The notes under the pieces were generated by a model. That model had not been told where the DNA came from and did no database searches. It saw nothing but the letters and a program-made list of their open reading frames with translations. A stretch of DNA of 14,209 bases from NCBI GenBank assembly GCA_000310025.1, contig FN647857.1, positions 248,161 through 262,369 on the forward strand. Reading direction: 5' to 3'. This stretch comes from Ectocarpus siliculosus (taxonomy: Eukaryota; Sar; Phaeophyceae; Ectocarpales; Ectocarpaceae). This document shows positions 9,371-14,209 of the stretch, one piece after another. Each line of letters opens with the position of its first letter. Within the stretch, counting starts at the first letter, position 1. Made by a program: the position numbers and the translations under genes.

Positions 9371-10184
9371 GACGGCGGTGTTTGGGGGGACCCGATGGGC
9401 TCAATCGGCAGGTTCCTCTCCCCCGCTCTCCCGCTGTCCCTGTAACCCCGCTCGCTCCCCGTGTCCCCGCTTCTCGACCTGCTATGATGAGAACATGAGC
9501 GTGCCGAGGCCACAACACGAAAACAGAGCACACCTAGGGAACTGCACAGCGCCACAAAACTCGCAGCACACGAGAACAGCAGAAACCAGACACTAGAGTG
9601 CCCAGTAAAGCTTGAGCGAAGAGTGAGTGGTGGAGCATCGGGCGTGCGACCAAGCAAGCGGGGAAATAGCTCGACTTTGTAGGTTCACATTTCGATTCAC
9701 GAGGTTCTGAATCTTCATACTCTAATCACCCCATGCGCGCCATCCATGCAGCCCTGTGATAATACGTGCAGAGAGAGTGAAAACCGTGCAGAGGGTGCAA
9801 CAACCAAGGTTGCGGCCTCTTTCTCAACCGCTCCGGCATCACCGGAACTTGGAAGCGGTTGAGCTGGTGGGAGACAGCTATATCTGCTCGTGTTGCGGAG
9901 CCACAAGGTGCTGCTTGCGGGAGAACTTGTAGGTGTGACAAAAGAGGGGAGGACGCTCGTCGTATATCACGCACGGGAGAGACGTACTATTGCATATGCC
10001 CGTGCTGTCGCCGCAACAGGAGTCAGATTGTTTACCAGAATTCGCTGCAATTGTTCGCCTGGGTGTCCCTTGATGTTCCGTTAGTCTCTTGCGCAGTTTT
10101 TGCTATGACAAAGCAGAGTGTAGGTCACGTGTGGGATTCGCATCCACAGGTAGGTACGCACAAGTGAAGTGTAACCTATCCATT
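9371..10184. other. Upstream flank of the glycosyltransferase gene
   Basis: This should hold the promoter and 5' untranslated region of the minus-strand gene, but I cannot identify a TATA box or initiator with confidence. In the other minus frame (9657-9349) a hydrophobic stretch is visible but is out of frame with the ATG at 9370. Confidence 0.4.
9863..10084 (+). pseudogene. Short open frame, possible coding remnant
   Basis: An open stretch between stops at 9860-9862 and 10082-10084 has alternating hydrophobic residues (VLLAGELVGVTKEGRTLVV, then RTIAYARAVAATGVRLF). It has no good ATG and no recognised domain. It lies just left of the 195-bp repeat, so a decayed transposon frame is possible. 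Chance is equally possible. Confidence 0.2.
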
Positions 10185-10379
10185 CGTAGTTGCCCTTGGC
10201 TGCACGCATGGACAGCACGACTTTGCTTTGGTCGAACCCGTGACGTACTTGTTGCCCGCCCGGTAGTGGTGCTGCTTCTTCAGGTTCCGGAACAATCTCA
10301 ATGCAGGTGCAACACAGCAGCCGAACACAGCAGCAGCGGAAACTACTGTTTATTTGGATCGTGCACATGGCGAAAAACT
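10185..10379. repeat. 195-bp direct repeat, left copy
   Basis: It begins CGTAGTTGCCC and ends GCGAAAAACT. It aligns without gaps to the right copy with about 10 differences (about 95% identity), nearly all transitions. Confidence 0.9.
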
Positions 10380-10559
10380 GCTTTTGTCTCTCACTTCCGA
10401 AAAATGCCATTTTTTTATTGTTGTGTCGCCCCGCAAAGGCCGGGTCTTGGAGGTGGAACTCTCCCCCTCCCTCCCGGCCCTCAAGCCTACTAAGGAATCC
10501 ACACGCTTCCTTAACTAATAAGAACCAGGCTGACCACATTCCGCTGGTCACCCAGCTTG

Positions 10560-10950
10560 GACACAAACCTCCATGCCTTTCCATGCTTTGCTCAAGCCTT
10601 CGCTTTCGCCCGAGCACGCTTATACGTCGGGTTAACGATCGTTCCATGTCCTGCCCTTTGGGCAGAGACACGCTACTTGACCACACTCCTCGCATTATTC
10701 AGCCTTCCCATGCCCTGCTCAAGAGTAGAACATGCTTCCTCAACCTTCTGGTCTGTCCATGTCTCGCTCTCGCCAACAACATGTTTGCCTCGGCTTAACC
10801 GGTCCTTCCGTGCCCTGCTGCTCAGCAGCCAGAGACACGCTTACCTTGACCCTACTTGTACACCATCATTTGCCTTCCCATGCCCTGCTTCAGCCTAGAA
10901 CACGCTACCCATGTCTAGCGTCCGCCCGAGACACGCTTACCTCGGCTTCA
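10560..10950. repeat. Degenerate tandem array with CATGCCCTGCT and ACACGCT words
   Basis: About five to six diverged units of 60-100 bp alternate a CCATGCCCTGCTCAAG-like block with a GAGACACGCTTACC-like block. Examples lie near 10577, 10645, 10704, 10810 and 10873 for the first block and near 10665, 10837, 10892 and 10930 for the second. Confidence 0.6.
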
Positions 10951-10977
10951 AAAAATTAAAAAAAAAACGAACCGACG

Positions 10978-11180
10978 ATGCTCTTGCTCTCTTCTCTGTC
11001 TGTCTCCTCCCTTCCGTACACTCGCTTCCTTCTTCTTCCTCCTCTATCTCTCTTCTACTCCTCCTCTTGTTTGCTTGTTGTCTTGCTCTTTCGTTCAGAT
11101 GTTTCTTCTGCTGTGAGCAAGGTGCATCTCTTTATTTTTTCTTTTCCTTTCGTTATACATACCTACCTATCCATTATCTC
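10978..11180 (+). repeat. Pyrimidine-rich tract
   Basis: CTCTT, CTTCCT and TTTCTTT words dominate about 200 bases inside the putative element. The plus-strand frames here are low-complexity Ser/Leu/Phe peptides and are not called as genes. Confidence 0.6.
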
Positions 11181-11256
11181 TTACCTACGGTGCCCCCTTT
11201 GATCTTTCTAACCGTTCTGACAAAACACCAGGTTGTACCACACGACCTTCCACATC

Positions 11257-11451
11257 CGTAGTTGCCCTTGGCTGCACGCATGGACAGCACGACTTTTCTT
11301 TGGTTGAACCCGTGACGCGCTTGTTACCCGCCTGGTAGTGATGCTGCTTCTTCAGGTTCCGGAACAATCTCAATGCAGGTGCAACACAGCAGCCGAACAC
11401 AGCAGCAGCGGAAACTACTGTTTGTTTGGGTCGTGCACATGGCAAAAAACT
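11257..11451. repeat. 195-bp direct repeat, right copy
   Basis: It begins CGTAGTTGCCC and ends GCAAAAAACT. The central 80 bases (TTCTTCAGGTTCC through GGAAACTACTG) are identical to the left copy. Similarity stops abruptly after ACT. Confidence 0.9.
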
Positions 11452-12230
11452 ATTTCAAGTAAAATATTTTCTACAAAGAGAGGGACCGACACCCGGAAGC
11501 GGCGGGGGAGTAAAAATTTTTGTTGCACCGTGTAGATATGCATTGTACTTCGTAATATCACGTCCCAAACACCTATATATCCTATCACATGTTTCTTTAC
11601 GGTGCCACAAATGGCACACCGGATCAACACCTCATCCCAATACGTTCCTTCTACACCTTCCCAGCATAACATAAAGAGACCAGGTACCACGAACACGGCT
11701 TACCAAAAACTGCTGTCTTTTTTAGCCTGTTCTGTTGTGTACCCACAGGGGAGGGGGGGGGGGGTACTCACAGTCGTGCGTGCCGTAGTCGTTAGACCAT
11801 TGATCCCTACAAGCCGGGACGGAGCACGTCGGGTTCTCACCGGACCAGGCTCTCACATCACCGAGCGCGAAGCGCCGTGAGGTATTCGGCGAGTCGGAAG
11901 GGTGCGCTGCATCCTGCTAAGGGTGTTCGGCATCTTGTGCTTCCTTCCTTGCGTACGGGTGACAGCTGCGTATGACTTAAATTATTTTCTGGTGCTGTCA
12001 CTTTCCAGAGACAGTTATAAGCACTGTGTAACTGCCTCGAGGATGCTCGACCAACTTAACACAACGTGGTGCGATCATCCCCCTTTGCGCGGAGTGAGGG
12101 TTCTCGACCCCACACAACATGATCTCCTCGACCACCATCTGGGGGGGTGGTCTCATTTTAACGGCTAATAACCCGAACGCTATCCGAACCCCAACGCCAA
12201 GCCCACACGACGCGTGCCAGGTTGGCGCTG
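11452..12230. other. Stretch without a recognisable gene
   Basis: Short open frames lack motifs or homology I can name. A G run lies at about 11750-11765. No RNA gene is seen. Confidence 0.45.
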
Positions 12231-12235
12231 GCCAG

Positions 12236-12291
12236 GTTCTAGGTTGATGTGCCGATAGCTAAGTTCTAGGTTGATGCCGGTGGCGAGTTCT
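12236..12291. repeat. Short tandem repeat, 27-bp period
   Basis: GTTCTAGGTTGATG occurs at 12236-12249 and 12263-12276, and the start of a third copy (GTTCT) is at 12287. Confidence 0.65.
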
Positions 12292-12347
12292 TATGTGCTC
12301 ACGGTAGGCACTTCGCGGGAAGGCAGCTCATGGATGTGCAGCCCATT

Positions 12348-12376
12348 GGCCGCCCATGAAGTACCCATGGGCGGCC
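12348..12376. repeat. Perfect 11-bp inverted repeat
   Basis: GGCCGCCCATG (12348-12358) and CATGGGCGGCC (12366-12376) flank a 7-base loop. Further CATGG and CCCATG words follow up to about 12415, which allows alternative pairings. Confidence 0.75.
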
Positions 12377-12660
12377 CCATGGGTGCCCCATGGATGTCTC
12401 ATGGGCAATTAAGCTGCCAGTAGTGCGGGAGAATAATGCCCACACGGGAGATAGCGATCGCTGCATGCTGCTCGGGAAACCGTAGAAATACAGGTAGTTT
12501 TTCCGCTGACGCCATGCATATGAATTTAGGGTACATACGTCAGAAAATAGTCCCGGCACCCTTGTCTGCATACAAAAAAACTTTGTTGGCCGTAGTAGTA
12601 GTAGTTGTTGTGGTCCCTTTTCAAGAACGCGCTGTTGGTTGTTGCAGCCTCCGGCTTTTT

Positions 12661-13160
12661 CACGAGGAGGGAGGCCAAGGGACACAAGATGCTGCGCGCT
12701 GTGTCTCGTGCCCAGCGCGGCCGCGACCGAGCAGTGAGCGTGAGGAGGTAGAGGCGCAACATCCGCGGAACACAGTAAATAGGTCAACTCGGTTTTGGGG
12801 TGCTGCTTGCTGCTGTGTGGTGCTGCTGCTTGTGTTGCTGTGTGGTCTCTTCTAGCACAACCTCACGGCTACTAATCCAGTGCTTTCCTTTAGCGTCGAG
12901 GGAGACCGACGAAACTAAAGGTGCTGCCCGCCGCGTCTCGCGCCCAGCGCGGCCGCGGTCATGGCGCGGTGCGCGTGCGGAGGTGGCGGCGCAACCGGCT
13001 GGGGCGCACAAAAACAAATGTCAAATCGGTTTTGGGGGGGAGTGCTGCTGTTTTTTTAACAACAACCAATGCAGCTCTCTCTCTCTCGTTCCGCGCGGAG
13101 GGAGTCCGAGGTGCGCAAGGTGCGGGGCACCCCGTGTCGCGCGCCCAGAGCGGCCACCGG
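12661..13160. repeat. Three diverged tandem units sharing a GCCCAGCGCGGCC core
   Basis: A GAGGGAG block about 35-40 bases before the core, then GTCTCG-GCCCAG-GCGGCC, recurs with cores near 12704-12722, 12935-12955 and 13137-13155. The first two units are also similar downstream, sharing GGCGCAAC and TCGGTTTTGGGG. Spacing is about 200-230 bp. A fourth core is at 13607-13625. Confidence 0.6.
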
Positions 13161-13286
13161 TTGTGGCGCATGAGCGTGATACAGCAGTAGCAGTCAAGGG
13201 ATAGGTAGGTTTGTTTTTGCAGAAAAGTAATAGCAGTAGGGGGTACCCTCCACGCTCGCTCCGCGAACAAAGAAAAATGCATGCAT
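13126..13286. repeat. Direct repeat, copy 1 (161 bp)
   Basis: It runs from GGCACCCCGTGTCGCG to GCATGCAT and is roughly 90% identical to copy 2 at 13596-13758, with a 2-bp length difference in a T run. The first 70 bases are nearly identical. Confidence 0.88.
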
Positions 13287-13289
13287 CAA

Positions 13290-13330
13290 CAAAAGCTCAT
13301 GTCCGGGGTTCGAGTCTCCCCTTGAGCATA
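13290..13330 (+). other. tRNA-like T-arm or Pol III B-box-like sequence
   Basis: GGGGTTCGAGTCTCCCC contains a match to the B-box core GGTTCGA-TC and folds as a short stem. The flanking GCTCA and TGAGC can pair outside it. No tRNA 5' half, D-arm or anticodon arm is seen, so this is not called as a tRNA. A SINE fragment or chance are both possible. Confidence 0.3.
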
Positions 13331-13516
13331 AATTTCTTTGCGCCCGAATCTATGAGGAAGAAAAATCCTGGGGAAATAGGCTTCGCAAAAACAAGCCGAT
13401 GGACCTCTTGTACCAATAGCGATTTCCGGGCAAGACAGCGCTGATCACAGGGATGGCAACCCTGGGGGGACGTGTTCGTGACTGCAAAGCCAGACCGGCC
13501 ACGGGCAATCACTTTT

Positions 13517-13594
13517 TGTTGAGAAGCACGATGACCGCACTACACCACCAGTCAGCGATGACTAGTGGTGTTGTGGTCATCGTGCGTCTCAACA
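13517..13594. repeat. 78-nt near-perfect foldback with a GCGA loop
   Basis: The left arm 13517-13554 pairs with 13559-13594. TGTTGAG pairs with CTCAACA, GCACGATGACC with GGTCATCGTGC and AGTCA with TGACT, with a few mismatches and a 2-base bulge. The loop GCGA fits the GNRA class. It could be a tiny MITE, a hairpin RNA or a replication-slippage product. Confidence 0.8.
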
Positions 13595-13595
13595 C

Positions 13596-13758
13596 GGCAC
13601 CCCGTGTCGCGCGCCCAGAGCGGCCACCGGTTGTGGCGCATGAGCGTGATACAGCAGTAGCAGTCATGGGATAAGTAGGTTTGTTTTTTTGCAGACAAGT
13701 AACATCAGTAGGGGGCACACTCCACGCTCACTCCGCGATCAAAGAAAAATGCATGCAT
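13596..13758. repeat. Direct repeat, copy 2 (163 bp)
   Basis: It matches copy 1 and starts one base after the foldback at 13517-13594, so the foldback sits exactly at its left border. Confidence 0.88.
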
Positions 13759-13766
13759 ATGCATGC
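13751..13766. repeat. 16-bp perfect palindrome
   Basis: GCATGCATATGCATGC is its own reverse complement and contains two CATGCA words on each strand. Copy 1 of the direct repeat has only the first half (GCATGCAT), so the palindrome is specific to copy 2. Confidence 0.8.
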
Positions 13767-14209
13767 GTATGCAATAGATGGGTTGTGTGCCACCAGAGAG
13801 AGGAATGTAGGTGTGGCTTCCCGACGGATTCTTGGGTGTATTATTCCTGCCCAAATCATGGATGGAGATAGTGAGAGAATTACACACATGACAGAACAGC
13901 AGACCCACGAGGCCGCGTTGGCTACACACAAGAGTACAGCAGTACAGTAATCATGTTTTGAAAACTGAAAAAAGATTCGCCTAAAAGATTTTCATGCGGG
14001 CACTCGATGCAGGAAGAAAGATCCGTTCTCTCGTGTGTACCTGCCAAACAAACTACCGTATATGACACAAGATAACACACCCCCTTGACCGATTTTCAAA
14101 GCTCGATTTCTCAACAACAGGAAGAGTCACATCGCCGAAAACGGCGGCGTTGGAACCGTCTCGTCGAGATCTATTCGAAAATGTATTATTTCGTTTATGC
14201 ATCCTCTTC
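13767..14209. other. Right end without a recognisable feature
   Basis: The open frames are short and motif-free. No repeat or RNA gene is evident. Confidence 0.45.

Larger units (their letters stand above)
10185..11451. mobile_element. Probable non-autonomous element bounded by 195-bp direct repeats
   Basis: Two directly repeated 195-bp copies (10185-10379 and 11257-11451) lie 1,072 bp apart and enclose about 880 bp with no long coding frame. The interior holds a degenerate tandem array and a pyrimidine tract. Short terminal repeats around a non-coding interior suggest a miniature LTR-type element, but I do not see clear TG...CA ends, a primer-binding site or target duplications. Two insertions of one short repeat would look similar. 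Confidence 0.4.

Noticed and set aside
9349-9657. Hydrophobic stretch upstream of the gene as a signal-anchor for the glycosyltransferase
   Set aside because: It is in a different frame from the ATG at 9370, has no ATG of its own, and an in-frame stop at 9403-9401 precedes that ATG. No convincing splice would join them.
12299-13204. Frames over the right-hand repeat cluster as genes
   Set aside because: They follow the repeat units, are Cys/Arg/Pro-rich and change frame between units.

Overview
The window looks like nuclear DNA of a eukaryote with GC-rich coding exons, GT-AG introns, homopolymer-rich protein linkers and many short repeats. That style fits a stramenopile, most likely a brown alga (Ectocarpus-like). 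This is inferred from style, not from a marker gene. I see no rRNA, no complete tRNA, no CRISPR array and no bacterial-type operon.

The only convincing protein gene lies on the minus strand, with its ATG at 9370 and its stop at 2941. I reconstruct six exons: 8599-9370, 7724-8159, 5895-7506, 5340-5708, 3821-4209 (interrupted by 124 N) and 2941-3210. The phases match at the first four junctions, and all introns are GT-AG. The product, roughly 1,280 residues, joins two glycosyltransferase-like modules. The N-terminal module (about residues 69-430) carries a VDD motif and reads as an uncharacterised GT-A-like enzyme. The C-terminal module (from about residue 736) is a classical family 2 glycosyltransferase with IVDDGS, MDADD, EDYDLW and RKH-N-S blocks. 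Alanine, glycine and serine-rich inserts sit between the blocks and between the modules.

Layout from left to right. 1-760: one weak plus-strand open frame. 760-1817: no gene, two TA microsatellites. 1818-2350: a degenerate tandem array rich in CAGGG and CCTTG words. 2588-2752: a long CT microsatellite followed by TA. 2941-9370: the glycosyltransferase gene. 9371-10184: upstream flank with one short open frame. 10185-11451: a 195-bp direct repeat pair enclosing a degenerate tandem array and a pyrimidine-rich tract, probably a small non-autonomous retroelement. 11452-12230: nothing clear. 12231-12376: a short tandem repeat and a perfect inverted repeat. 12660-13766: a cluster of diverged repeat units with a 161/163-bp duplicated segment, a 78-nt near-perfect foldback with a GCGA loop, and a 16-bp palindrome. 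13767-14209: no supported feature.

The likely role of the gene product is sugar transfer to a polysaccharide or glycoprotein, perhaps with two transfers made by one polypeptide. The repeat-rich flanks appear to be transposon debris with no functional link to the gene.
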